From Cellulomonas aerilata (GTDB lineage Bacteria > Actinomycetota > Actinomycetes > Actinomycetales > Cellulomonadaceae): a stretch of 64,000 nucleotides of DNA. This document shows, one piece after another, positions 56,595-64,000 of the stretch (the first letter of the stretch is position 1; every line of letters starts with the position of its first letter). The stretch is from assembly GCF_007991755.1 (NCBI RefSeq), contig NZ_BJYY01000001.1, positions 434,001-498,000 of the forward strand. Reading direction: 5' to 3'. The notes under the pieces were generated by a model. It was not told where the DNA came from. It was given only the letters and a program-made list of their open reading frames with translations, and did not search any database. The position numbers and the translations under genes were made by a program.

Positions 56595-58930
56595 TGAGGC
56601 TGGCCGTTCGAGAGGGTCAGCGTGACGACGCCGCCACGGCTGGTGCTGCTGCCCTCGGCGGGCGACGTCGAGGCGACCGACCCGGCGGGCACCGACGACG
56701 GGGCCTGCTCCGGGGCCACGCGGACGGTGAACCCGGCGCGGCGCAGGATCGCCTGGGCGTCCTGCTGCGACCGACCGACGACGCTCGGCACGCGGACGCG
56801 CTGGCCCTCGACCTCCGTGGTGCCCGGCTGCGCGAACCCGACGACCGGCAGGCCCTCGTGCGCCGAGCGCATGAAGCGCTGCCAGGTCGGTGCGGCGATC
56901 GTGGCGCCGAACGCGTTGCGGACGAACTTGCCGTTGATGGTCAGGCGCTGCACCGGGATCGTGCCCTCGGAGAAGCCGACCCAGACGGCTGCGGACATCT
57001 GCGGGGTGTAGCCGACGAACCAGGTGTGCTCGTTGTGCGAGGTGGTCCCCGTCTTGCCGGCCGAGGGGCGGTCGATGCCGCCGAGGCCCTTGGCGGTGCC
57101 CTCCCAGACGTGGCCGAGCGCGAAGTTCATCGCGGCGGCGATGCGCGGCTCGAGCGCCTCGCGGCAGTTCGCGGACGGGACCGGCAGCTGGTTGCCGTTG
57201 CTGTCCAGGACGCTGAGCAGGGCGATCGGCTCGCAGAACGTGCCGTTCGCCGCGAATGCGGCGAAGGCGGCGGCCATCGTCAGCGGCGCGATCTCCCGGC
57301 TCCCGATGACGTTCGCCGGCAGGGCGGGGTAGTCGGTGCCGTCCGGCAGGTGCACGCCGAGGGACTTGGCGGTGTCGAAGATCCCGCAGATGTCGAGCTG
57401 GCTCGCCATCTCGATGTAGCCCGAGTTGACGGAGTTCTTCGTCGCGTTGAGGACGGTCATCACGCCGCCGTCGCCCTCCGCGTTCCCGAACTTGTAGTCA
57501 GGACCGCTGAACCGGGCGCAGGAGGAGTTGAACTCGCTCATCTTGTACGGGCGAAGGTTGGCGTTGATGACCTCGTTGAGGCTGTGCCCCTCCTTGAGCC
57601 ACTGGACCAGGGTGAACGGCTTGAACGTCGACCCGGGCGAGAAGCCCTTGGAGGACCCGTACGCGCTGTCGGTGTTGTAGTTCACCGACGTCTCGCGCGG
57701 CCCCGCCGTCGAGGTGTTGTTGTAGATCCGGTTCTGCGCCATCGCGAGGATCTTGCCGGTGCCGGGCTCGACCACGGAGATCGCGGAGGCCACCCCGGAC
57801 GGGTCGTCGACCGGGATGCCGGCCTTGACCTCCGCGTCCGCCATGGCCTGGCGGGCGGGGTCCATCGTCGTGGTGATCGTCAGGCCGCCGCGGTACAGCA
57901 GCTGCAGCCGCTGCTCGCGGGTCTCGCCGAAGGCCGGGTTGTTGGCGATGACCTTGGTGACGTAGTCGCAGAAGTAGCCGGCGTTGGCGACCGCGTTGGC
58001 GGTCATGCAGCCCAGCCGCGTCTCGGTGACGTTGAGGTAGGCCGCGAGCGGCGTCGCGACGCCGGCGTCGTGCTGCGCCTGGTCGATGAAGCCCTGCTGG
58101 AGCATCAGCTGCAGGACGACGTTGCGGCGCTGCTCGGAGTTGACCGGGTTGACCACCGGGTCCCAGCGGGTCGGGCTCTGGGTCACGCCCGCGAGCGTCG
58201 CGGCACGCAGGAAGTCGAGCTGGCTCGCGGGCATGCCGAAGTAGAACTGCGCCGCCGCCTCGACCCCGTACACCGACGCCCCGAACTGGGCGATGTTGAG
58301 GTACTTGGTGAGGATCTCCTGCTTCGTGTACCGCTGCTCGATCGCAATGGCGAGCTTCGCCTCGCGCAGCTTGCGGCTGATGCCGGCGGTGCCGTCCGCC
58401 TCGCGCGCGGCCTGGATCGCCGCCTCTCGCTGGGCCGGGTCCTCCTCGCGGATCGCCGACTCGATCAGCACGTTCTTCACGTACTGCTGCGTCAGCGTGG
58501 AGGCGCCCTGGACGTCGTCCGTGAACGCATTCTTCGCCGCCGCGCGCAGCATGCCGGTGGGGTCGATGCCGCCGTGCTCGAAGAATCGCTTGTCCTCGGT
58601 GGCCACCACGGCGTTCTGCATGTCGGGGGAGATCGCCTCCAGCGGCACGACGATGCGGTTCTGCGCGTAGAAGGTCGCCAGCACGGTCGTCCCGTCGGCC
58701 GCCAGGACGGTCGACTTCTCCGACAGGGGATCCTCCTTGAGCTCCGTCGGCAGGTCGTCGAACACCTCGGTCGTCGCGCCGGTCAGGGCGCTCGCCCCGG
58801 CCACGGCGGGCATGAGCAGCCCCGCGGACAGGACGCCCCCGATGCCGGCGATCAGCAGGAGGGCGAGAAGGAGCGCCAGGGCCTGGAAGAGGTTGACCTG
58901 ACGCCCCTGCGGACGGGCAGAGTGCGGCAT
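56591..58930 (-). CDS. Bifunctional penicillin-binding protein with PASTA domain
   Basis: A 779-residue class A PBP. It has a transmembrane helix (about 12-34), a GT51 transglycosylase domain with EDKRFFEHGGIDPTGMLRA, and a transpeptidase domain with SxxK (PGSTFKPF), SxN (NSVNSGY) and KTG (SAGKTGTT). One C-terminal PASTA domain follows (about 700-765, VPSVVGRSQQDAQAILRRAGFTV). It polymerises and cross-links peptidoglycan. The leaderless TATTCT promoter fixes the ATG at 58930; the frame opens 15 codons earlier. The location between metallophosphoesterase and whiB parallels mycobacterial ponA2. Confidence 0.95.
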   Translation of the reverse strand: MPHSARPQGRQVNLFQALALLLALLLIAGIGGVLSAGLLMPAVAGASALTGATTEVFDDLPTELKEDPLSEKSTVLAADGTTVLATFYAQNRIVVPLEAISPDMQNAVVATEDKRFFEHGGIDPTGMLRAAAKNAFTDDVQGASTLTQQYVKNVLIESAIREEDPAQREAAIQAAREADGTAGISRKLREAKLAIAIEQRYTKQEILTKYLNIAQFGASVYGVEAAAQFYFGMPASQLDFLRAATLAGVTQSPTRWDPVVNPVNSEQRRNVVLQLMLQQGFIDQAQHDAGVATPLAAYLNVTETRLGCMTANAVANAGYFCDYVTKVIANNPAFGETREQRLQLLYRGGLTITTTMDPARQAMADAEVKAGIPVDDPSGVASAISVVEPGTGKILAMAQNRIYNNTSTAGPRETSVNYNTDSAYGSSKGFSPGSTFKPFTLVQWLKEGHSLNEVINANLRPYKMSEFNSSCARFSGPDYKFGNAEGDGGVMTVLNATKNSVNSGYIEMASQLDICGIFDTAKSLGVHLPDGTDYPALPANVIGSREIAPLTMAAAFAAFAANGTFCEPIALLSVLDSNGNQLPVPSANCREALEPRIAAAMNFALGHVWEGTAKGLGGIDRPSAGKTGTTSHNEHTWFVGYTPQMSAAVWVGFSEGTIPVQRLTINGKFVRNAFGATIAAPTWQRFMRSAHEGLPVVGFAQPGTTEVEGQRVRVPSVVGRSQQDAQAILRRAGFTVRVAPEQAPSSVPAGSVASTSPAEGSSTSRGGVVTLTLSNGQPQ

Positions 58931-58936
58931 CCACCC

Positions 58937-58942
58937 AGAATA
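58937..58942 (-). promoter_or_regulatory. -10 element of leaderless PBP gene
   Basis: TATTCT is followed by six bases (GGGTGG) and the ATG at 58930. Confidence 0.65.
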
Positions 58943-59059
58943 CGCGGCCCCACCCACACGCTCGGAGAGGCCCACGCGGCGGGACGACTCTGCACGGCAC
59001 CTTCACCGTTCACCCGAATTTGACCCCGCCTGCTTCTGTTCCCGGGGACGACGAGCGGT

Positions 59060-59090
59060 TACCGTGCGCAAACGGGATGGGACCATCCCG
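59060..59090 (+). promoter_or_regulatory. whiB promoter with palindrome at the transcript start
   Basis: TACCGT at 59060-59065 is a -10 candidate. At 59073-59090 there is a perfect 8-bp inverted repeat with a 2-nt centre (CGGGATGG, GA, CCATCCCG). It lies at the expected transcription start, where a repressor could bind. Confidence 0.5.
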
Positions 59091-59111
59091 CGAACGGCGT
59101 GAGGAGGCACC

Positions 59112-59483
59112 GTGCGCGTCACGGATGACATCAACTGGACGAGCCGCGGCGCGTGCCTGCAGATCGCCCCCGACGAGCTCTTCGTCCAGGGCGCCGCCCA
59201 GCGGTCGGCGCGGGCGGTGTGCGGCAAGTGCCAGGTCAGGCTCGAGTGCCTCGCCGACGCGCTGGACAACCGGGTGGAGTTCGGCGTCTGGGGCGGCATG
59301 ACCGAGCGCGAGCGCCGGGCCCTGCTGCGCCGCCGGCCCGAGGTGAGCTCGTGGCGCGCCCACCTCGTGGTCGCCGGCCTGGCGCCCGACACGGTGACCG
59401 GCAGCACGAGCGGCAGCGCGGCCGCCACGGTGACCGGCACGGTCGCGGACACCCTGACCGAGGGCGCCACCGTTCCCGTCTGA
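59112..59483 (+). CDS. WhiB-family iron-sulfur regulator (WhiB4-like position)
   Basis: A 123-residue Wbl protein. The four iron-sulfur cysteines are Cys15, Cys37, Cys40 and Cys46 (GAC; VCGKCQVRLEC), followed by the turn motif GVWGGMTERERRALLRR. The C-terminal 40 residues are Thr/Val/Ala-rich and low in complexity. GTG start with GAGGAGG. Its position next to the PBP and DUF4177 corresponds to mycobacterial whiB4, an oxygen/redox sensor; orthology is inferred from this order. Confidence 0.9.
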   Translation: MRVTDDINWTSRGACLQIAPDELFVQGAAQRSARAVCGKCQVRLECLADALDNRVEFGVWGGMTERERRALLRRRPEVSSWRAHLVVAGLAPDTVTGSTSGSAAATVTGTVADTLTEGATVPV

Positions 59484-59484
59484 C

Positions 59485-59490
59485 TACGCT
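59485..59490 (+). promoter_or_regulatory. -10 element of leaderless DUF4177 gene
   Basis: TACGCT is six bases (CGGCCC) upstream of the ATG at 59497. Confidence 0.6.
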
Positions 59491-59496
59491 CGGCCC

Positions 59497-59655
59497 ATGG
59501 CCACCACGTGGGAGTACGCGACCGTTCCTCTGATCATCCACGCCACCAAGGCGATCCTGGACCAGTGGGGGTCGGACGGCTGGGAGCTCGTCCAGGTGAT
59601 CCAGGGTCCGGACGCCGGGCTCGTCGCCTACCTCAAGCGCCCCACCTCGGCCTGA
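59497..59655 (+). CDS. DUF4177 protein
   Basis: A 52-residue protein of the DUF4177 family (MATTWEYATVPLIIHATKAI; then LDQWGSDGWELVQVIQ). Such proteins are found in this neighbourhood of actinobacterial genomes and have no established function. Its stop overlaps the RidA ATG (TGATG), so the two are translationally coupled. The gene is too short for usual ORF calling. Confidence 0.9.
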   Translation: MATTWEYATVPLIIHATKAILDQWGSDGWELVQVIQGPDAGLVAYLKRPTSA

Positions 59656-60125
59656 TGGGGGCGGTCGACGCGCGGCTGGCCGAGCTCGGCCTGACCGTGC
59701 CCGACGTCGCCGCGCCGCTGGCCTCGTACGTGCCCGCGGTCCGGTCCGGCTCCCTGGTCTACACGTCCGGCCAGCTTCCGCTGGTCGCCGGCTCGCTCGC
59801 GGCGACCGGCAAGGTCGGCGTCGGCGCGGGTCTCGTCGATCCCGCCGAGGCGGCCGGCCTCGCCCGGACCGCGGCGCTGAACGGCCTCGCCGCCGTCCGG
59901 GCGCTGGTCGGGGACCTGGACGAGGTCGTCCGGGTCGTCAAGGTTGTGGGCTTCGTCGCGAGCGATCCGGCGTTCACCGGCCAGCCGGCGGTGATCAACG
60001 GCGCGAGCGAGCTGCTCGGAGCCGTGTTCGGGGACGCGGGCGTGCACGCGCGCAGCGCGGTCGGGGTCGCGGTGCTGCCGCTCGACTCGCCGGTCGAGGT
60101 CGAGCTGGTCGTCGAGGTCCGCTGA
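59655..60125 (+). CDS. RidA-family protein
   Basis: A 156-residue trimeric Rid-fold protein (VPDVAAPLASYVPAVRSGSLVYTSGQLPLVAGS ... RSAVGVAVLPLDSPVEVELVVEV). RidA hydrolyses reactive enamines and imines from amino-acid metabolism. The arginine of the active site appears in the HARSAVGV segment. ATG fixed by overlap with the DUF4177 stop. It converges with crp, one base apart. Confidence 0.9.
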   Translation: MGAVDARLAELGLTVPDVAAPLASYVPAVRSGSLVYTSGQLPLVAGSLAATGKVGVGAGLVDPAEAAGLARTAALNGLAAVRALVGDLDEVVRVVKVVGFVASDPAFTGQPAVINGASELLGAVFGDAGVHARSAVGVAVLPLDSPVEVELVVEVR

Positions 60126-60126
60126 G

Positions 60127-60804
60127 TCAGCGGGCGCGGCGCTCGAGCCGGTCGATGTCCAGCAGGACGACGGCGCGTCCCTCGCGGCGCACCCAGCCGC
60201 GCGCGGCGAAGTCGGCCAGCGCCTTGTTGACGGTCTCGCGGGAGGCCCCGACCAGCTGGGCGAGCTCCTCCTGGGTGAGGTCGTGCGCCACCCGGAGGCC
60301 GTCGTCCACCTGCTCCCCGAACCGGGTCGACAGGTCGAGCAGCGCCTTCGCCACGCGACCGGGGACGTCGGAGAACACCAGGTCGGCGAGCGCCTCGTTC
60401 GTGCGCCGCAGCCGGCGCGCGAGGGCCTCCAGCAGGTGCTTGGCGACCGTGGGGCTGGACTGCAGCCAGTCGACGAGGTCCTGGTGGCCGAGCTCGAGCA
60501 GCCGGGCGTCGGCGACGACGCTCGCGGTCGCGGTGCGGGGACCCGGGTCGAACAGGGACAGCTCGCCGAACATCTCGCCCGGGCCCAGGACGGCCAGCAG
60601 GTTCTCGCGGCCGTCGCTCGAGCGCCGACCGAGCTTGATCTTGCCCGACGCGATCACGTAGAGACGATCGCCGGGCTCTCCTTCATGGAACAGCACGTCG
60701 CCGCGGGTGAGCTCGAGGCGGGTCATCGAGGCCTGCAGGGCCCGCGTCTGCTCGCTGTCCATGTTCGCGAAGAGCGGTGCGGAGAGCACGACGTCGTCGT
60801 CCAC
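60127..60804 (-). CDS. crp: Crp/Fnr-family cAMP-type regulator
   Basis: A 225-residue global regulator close to the mycobacterial Crp. It has a cyclic-nucleotide domain with MFGELSLFDPGPRTATA (Glu and Arg cAMP-contacts) and an HTH at about 165-200 (HDLTQEELAQLVGASRETVNKALADF). The GTG at 60804 fits the family N-terminus (VDDDVVLSAPLFANMD). It lies 23 bases after the hypothetical gene on the same strand; they may be cotranscribed. Confidence 0.93.
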   Translation of the reverse strand: MDDDVVLSAPLFANMDSEQTRALQASMTRLELTRGDVLFHEGEPGDRLYVIASGKIKLGRRSSDGRENLLAVLGPGEMFGELSLFDPGPRTATASVVADARLLELGHQDLVDWLQSSPTVAKHLLEALARRLRRTNEALADLVFSDVPGRVAKALLDLSTRFGEQVDDGLRVAHDLTQEELAQLVGASRETVNKALADFAARGWVRREGRAVVLLDIDRLERRAR

Positions 60805-60827
60805 GAGTGTCCTAACTGTGCCGGGGG

Positions 60828-61286
60828 TCACGTCCAGGTGACAGTGTGCCCCATGGGGCTCGGTGCGGTCGGCCGGGCGTGGACGACGCCGGGGAGGCCG
60901 TCCACGAGCGCGCGCTCGACCAGCTCGTCGGCCACACCGCGCATCGCCGCGGCCACGGTGGACTCGTACGCGGCGAGGCGGCGGTCCAGGGCGCGCAGGC
61001 TCTCCAGGCGGTCGCCGCCGCCCTCGGGGCCGCCGGTCCCGACCGCCTCGAGGAGCCCGACCGGGAGGGGGAGGTCCCCGTACCCGCCGGGCGCGAGCGT
61101 CTGCCGGAGCGTGCGCCCGGGGGTCTGCCCGGCGGCGTCCGCGAGCGGCTCGGGCACGAGCCCCATCCGGGCGCGCACCAGCCGGCGCCACCCGGTCACG
61201 CGCAGGCGCTCGGCGCGCAGCGACCGGTGGGTGTCGCGCAGGTCCTTCACGGAGTCGACGGTGCGCTCGATCGGGACGACCGTCAT
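60828..61286 (-). CDS. Hypothetical protein upstream of crp
   Basis: A 152-residue soluble protein, Arg/Glu-rich at the N-terminus ([30 protein letters not shown]) and helical at the C-terminus ([31 protein letters not shown]). I do not recognise a family. The ATG is supported by a strong AAGGAGG. An opposite-strand frame runs through the region, but the ribosome site favours this strand. Confidence 0.6.
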   Translation of the reverse strand: MTVVPIERTVDSVKDLRDTHRSLRAERLRVTGWRRLVRARMGLVPEPLADAAGQTPGRTLRQTLAPGGYGDLPLPVGLLEAVGTGGPEGGGDRLESLRALDRRLAAYESTVAAAMRGVADELVERALVDGLPGVVHARPTAPSPMGHTVTWT

Positions 61287-61406
61287 GGCGTGACCTCCTT
61301 CGGTGCTCGGGGCGGGGTGACCTCCCCCGATTCGGCGGCGGGGGGGCCGGCGGTGAGCCGTTCGCCCGGACATCACCCGGTCCGTAGGGCCGTCCGGGTG
61401 AGCCCG

Positions 61407-61412
61407 TACGCT
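61407..61412 (+). promoter_or_regulatory. -10 element of leaderless nth
   Basis: TACGCT is followed by six bases (CGGGGG) and the ATG at 61419. Confidence 0.65.
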
Positions 61413-61418
61413 CGGGGG

Positions 61419-62114
61419 ATGGCCGCCGCCACGGAGTCCCGCCTCGCGCTGGTGCGCCGCGCCCGCCGGGTCAACCGGGTGCTCGCCCAGCGCTACCCGG
61501 ACGCTCGGTGCGAGCTGCACTTCCGCAGCCCGCTGGAGCTGCTGGTGGCGACCGTCCTGTCGGCCCAGACCACCGACGTCCGGGTCAACCAGGTCACCCC
61601 GGTGCTGTTCGCGCGGTACCCGGACGCGTGGGCGCTGGCCGGCGCGGACCGCGCGGAGCTCGAGGAGATCATCCGGAGCACCGGGTTCTTCCGCGCCAAG
61701 GCCGAGTCGCTCCTCGGCCTGGGGCGGGCACTGGTGGAGCGCTTCGACGGTGAGGCCCCGGCGCGGCTCGAGGACCTCGTGACGCTGCCGGGGGTCGGCC
61801 GCAAGACCGCCAACGTCGTGCTCGGCAACGCCTTCGGCGTGCCGGGCATCACCGTCGACACCCACGTGGGACGCCTGGTCCGGCGGCTCGGGTGGACGGC
61901 CGAGGAGGACCCGGTCAAGGTCGAGCACGCCGTCGGTGAGCTGGTGGAGCGCGCGGAGTGGACGATGCTGTCCCACCGCCTGATCTTCCACGGGCGCCGG
62001 ACCTGCTTCGCCCGCCGGCCGGCGTGCGGTGCGTGCCCGGTCGCACGGGACTGCCCGTCGTTCGGGATCGGGGAGGTCGACCCGCAGCGGGCGGCGGCGA
62101 TGGTCAAGCCCTGA
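61419..62114 (+). CDS. nth: Endonuclease III
   Basis: A 231-residue DNA glycosylase/AP lyase. Features: helix-hairpin-helix with catalytic Lys ([19 protein letters not shown]), catalytic Asp in [15 protein letters not shown], and a C-terminal [4Fe-4S] cluster ([17 protein letters not shown]). It removes oxidised pyrimidines. The leaderless promoter fixes the start; the open frame extends 191 codons upstream. Confidence 0.95.
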   Translation: MAAATESRLALVRRARRVNRVLAQRYPDARCELHFRSPLELLVATVLSAQTTDVRVNQVTPVLFARYPDAWALAGADRAELEEIIRSTGFFRAKAESLLGLGRALVERFDGEAPARLEDLVTLPGVGRKTANVVLGNAFGVPGITVDTHVGRLVRRLGWTAEEDPVKVEHAVGELVERAEWTMLSHRLIFHGRRTCFARRPACGACPVARDCPSFGIGEVDPQRAAAMVKP

Positions 62115-62130
62115 CCGACGCCCTCGGCCG

Positions 62131-63087
62131 TCAGAGCGGCGCGACCTCCGCCAGCCAGCCGAGCAGGAGCTCGGTGACGCGCCCCGGTGCCTCCTCCGGC
62201 AGGAAGTGCCCCGCGCGCGGGACGACCTCGAACCGGTATCCGCCGGGTACCAGACGCGTGCGCTCACCTTCGAGCGGGGCGCTGCCGACCGGCAGGCAGC
62301 GGTCGGCGAACCCGTGCAGCTGCAGCACGGGGACGCGGATCGGGGTGTCCAGCGCCTGCAGGTAGCGCCGGCCGTCGGCGCGCGGCGTGGACCGCACGAG
62401 CCAGCGCAGCTGCTCCATCTGGCTGTGCGCGGCGAACGGCACCTGCGCACCGGCCCGGTACGTCGCCAGGGTCTCCTCGTCCGGCCAGCCGGGGGCGCTC
62501 CACTCCCGCAGCACCCGTTCGACGCGGTCGCCCGCGGTCAGCGCGCGCTCGGGCAGACCGGGGAGCTGGAAGAACGCCAGGTGCCGCAGGGGCCCGGGTC
62601 GGACGGTCCGCGTCAGGCTCCCGTGCAGGTGCACCGGGTGCGGCGCGCTCACCGCGGCCACCGCCCGCGTGACGCCGGGCTGCAGGGACGGCATGGCCCA
62701 GGCGACCGTCGCCCCCGTGCCGTGCCCGACGACGACGGCGCCGTCCGCCCCGAGCGACCGCACGAGCCCGGCGACGTCGGCGGCGAGGGTGGGCACGTCG
62801 TAGCCCAGCGGCGGCTTGTCGGACGCACCCGAGCCGCGCAGGTCCATGGCCGCGACGCGGTAGCCGGCGTCGGCCAGCGCCGTCAGCTGGTGGCGCCACG
62901 CCCACCAGTGCTGCGGGACCCCGTGCAGCAGGACGACCAGCGGGGCGTCCCGGTCGTCCGGGCCGGCGACGGCGACGTGGAAGCGGGCGGCGTTGGCGGG
63001 CACGAAGCGGTGCAGCCACGGTCCCTCGACCAGGACGGTGCTCGAGTCGACCGCCCGCGTCGGGCGGTCGTCGGGGGTGGCGGGCAC
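62131..63087 (-). CDS. Alpha/beta hydrolase fold protein, nucleophile position glycine
   Basis: A 318-residue alpha/beta hydrolase. The oxyanion-hole HGVPQHWWAWRHQL and DLRGSGASDKP fit the epoxide-hydrolase/haloalkane-dehalogenase-like group. The nucleophile elbow reads VVVGHGTGATVAW, where the expected Ser or Asp is Gly, as in some actinobacterial homologues. The base His is in RAGHFLPEEAP. It may be catalytically inactive, or use another mechanism. GTG start with GAGGAGA. Confidence 0.8.
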   Translation of the reverse strand: MPATPDDRPTRAVDSSTVLVEGPWLHRFVPANAARFHVAVAGPDDRDAPLVVLLHGVPQHWWAWRHQLTALADAGYRVAAMDLRGSGASDKPPLGYDVPTLAADVAGLVRSLGADGAVVVGHGTGATVAWAMPSLQPGVTRAVAAVSAPHPVHLHGSLTRTVRPGPLRHLAFFQLPGLPERALTAGDRVERVLREWSAPGWPDEETLATYRAGAQVPFAAHSQMEQLRWLVRSTPRADGRRYLQALDTPIRVPVLQLHGFADRCLPVGSAPLEGERTRLVPGGYRFEVVPRAGHFLPEEAPGRVTELLLGWLAEVAPL

Positions 63088-63152
63088 AGCTCTCCTCGCG
63101 CGCGGCGTCGGGTGGGCGGGTCGCCCCGACGGTGAGGCTAGCGAAGTGGCCG

Positions 63153-63177
63153 ACCCGCCCGGGACACCCGGGCGGGT
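63153..63177 (-). terminator. glnR terminator
   Basis: A perfect 11-bp stem (63153-63163 with 63167-63177) with a 3-nt loop begins eight bases after the glnR stop. Confidence 0.8.
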
Positions 63178-63184
63178 GCTCGTC

Positions 63185-63943
63185 TCAGGCGTCGGCCGCG
63201 TACGGCAGGCCGCTCACCCGGTCCGCGGCCACGGCACCCGCCGGGTCCTCGGCGGGCACGGCGCGCCGGTCCTTCGGGGGGTCGAAGCGGTAGCCGACGT
63301 TGCGCACGGTGCCGATCAGCGCCTCGTGCTCCAGCCCGAGCTTGGCGCGCAGGCGCCGGACGTGGACGTCCACGGTCCGGGTGCCGCCGTAGTAGTCGTA
63401 GCCCCACACCTCCTGCAGCAGCTGGGCGCGGGTGAACACGCGACCGGGGTGCTGCACCAGGTACTTGAGGAGCTCGAACTCCTTGTAGGTCAGGTCCAGG
63501 GGCCGGCCGCGCAGGCGGGCGGTGTACCCGCCGGCGTCGATCGTCAGCTCACCGGAGGAGATCTCCTGCGGGCCGGAGTCGAGCGCCTCGTGCGCGCTGC
63601 GCTCGATCACCAGGCGGATGCGCGCCTCGACCTCGGCCGGCGAGGCGTGCTCGAGCACGATGTCGTCCGCACCCCACTCGGCCGTGAGCGCCGTCAGCCC
63701 GCCCTCGGTCAGCACCAGCAGGAGGGGGACGGTCAGGCCGGTCGCGCGCAGCAGGCGGCAGGTGGTCCGGGCGGTGACCAGGTCCCGCCGGGCGTCCAGG
63801 ACGATGACGTCGGAATCGGGCGCGTCGACGAGGGCGGACGGCTCCACGGGGAGCACCCGGACCCGATGGGACAGCAGTCCGAGAGCCGGGAGAACCTGTG
63901 CGGAGCCACCTGCCGTGGGTGTGAGCAGCAGCAGATCTGCCAC
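63185..63943 (-). CDS. glnR: Nitrogen global regulator GlnR
   Basis: A 252-residue orphan OmpR-type response regulator. The receiver half carries the GlnR landmarks [21 protein letters not shown] and [10 protein letters not shown]; the winged-helix half reads [20 protein letters not shown] and [18 protein letters not shown]. It controls nitrogen assimilation in actinobacteria without a cognate kinase. GTG start with GGAGGTCC; the -10-like TACCCT at the window end lies upstream. Confidence 0.93.
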   Translation of the reverse strand: MADLLLLTPTAGGSAQVLPALGLLSHRVRVLPVEPSALVDAPDSDVIVLDARRDLVTARTTCRLLRATGLTVPLLLVLTEGGLTALTAEWGADDIVLEHASPAEVEARIRLVIERSAHEALDSGPQEISSGELTIDAGGYTARLRGRPLDLTYKEFELLKYLVQHPGRVFTRAQLLQEVWGYDYYGGTRTVDVHVRRLRAKLGLEHEALIGTVRNVGYRFDPPKDRRAVPAEDPAGAVAADRVSGLPYAADA

Positions 63944-64000
63944 CGGACCTCCTGGCGCCGGGCGAGAGGCCAGGGTAGCGCGCGCCGCGCCGACCCCGGT

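Noticed and set aside
60827-60842. GTCAC-N6-GTGAC palindrome upstream of crp as a Crp autoregulation site
   Set aside because: The half-sites are in the opposite order to the Crp/GlxR consensus TGTGA-N6-TCACA. It could be chance in this GC-rich context.
60846-61418. Plus-strand extension of nth and antisense reading of the hypothetical gene upstream of crp
   Set aside because: The leaderless TACGCT and family N-terminus put the nth start at 61419, and the minus strand has a strong AAGGAGG at the ORF 60828-61286.

Overview
This window is very GC-rich actinobacterial chromosome. A member of the Cellulomonadaceae or a close relative is the best guess, but that is inference. The case for an actinomycete rests on gene content: a WhiB iron-sulfur regulator, a GlnR orphan response regulator, a mycothiol-dependent formaldehyde dehydrogenase, an aspartokinase gene with an internal beta-subunit start, SpoIIE-type phosphatase and c-di-GMP signalling, and many leaderless genes with a TANNNT -10 element 6-7 nt before the start codon. 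There is no prophage, transposase, integrase or CRISPR array. Two tRNAs (Ser-GGA, Pro-CGG) and the small SRP RNA are present.

Layout. 0.2-6.4 kb: a uracil permease, a LytR_C membrane protein, a conserved small protein, an acetyltransferase, and a four-gene minus-strand operon encoding a DUF4397 surface protein, a class F sortase, an ECF sigma factor and its RskA-type anti-sigma. 6.5-23 kb: small metabolic and stress genes. These include VOC proteins, the mycothiol formaldehyde dehydrogenase with its MBL hydrolase, an orphan sugar-binding lipoprotein, a BenE transporter, a secreted alpha/beta hydrolase, a PP2C phosphatase, a UvrA-like ATPase with a bleomycin-resistance-like protein, SRPBCC and MerR proteins, and a lipoprotein. 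23.2-27.4 kb: a minus-strand cluster of a membrane protein, a GMC oxidoreductase, an unlisted 34-codon ORF and a membrane-anchored GH5 glycosidase. 27.6-39.2 kb: tRNA-Ser, a SigE-family sigma factor with a membrane partner, the SRP RNA, two c-di-GMP enzymes, a polysaccharide deacetylase, an acyltransferase, a lipid-kinase-like protein and an ArsR-SRPBCC pair.

39.3-49.6 kb is the core replication, repair and lysine block: dnaX, (VOC, glycosyltransferase, DNase IV), recR, DUF5063, a TSUP transporter, lysC and asd. The ybaB gene usual between dnaX and recR is missing. 49.6-55.3 kb holds a Nudix hydrolase, a secreted His/Gly-rich protein, a Tat multicopper oxidase with its own signal peptidase, and a KdpD/KdpE-like two-component system. 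55.5-64 kb holds tRNA-Pro and a block resembling the mycobacterial ponA2-whiB4-crp-nth neighbourhood (metallophosphoesterase, PBP with PASTA domain, WhiB, DUF4177, RidA, Crp, Nth), followed by an alpha/beta hydrolase without a visible nucleophile and glnR.

Together the genes cover housekeeping (DNA replication and repair, aspartate-family amino acids, peptidoglycan synthesis, nitrogen control) with layers of envelope and signalling functions. The accessory modules least explained by known pathways are the sortase/sigma operon, the GMC-peptide-GH5 cluster and the oxidase/peptidase/two-component block. Start sites were set from Shine-Dalgarno, leaderless-promoter or overlap evidence, so several differ from the longest open frame.
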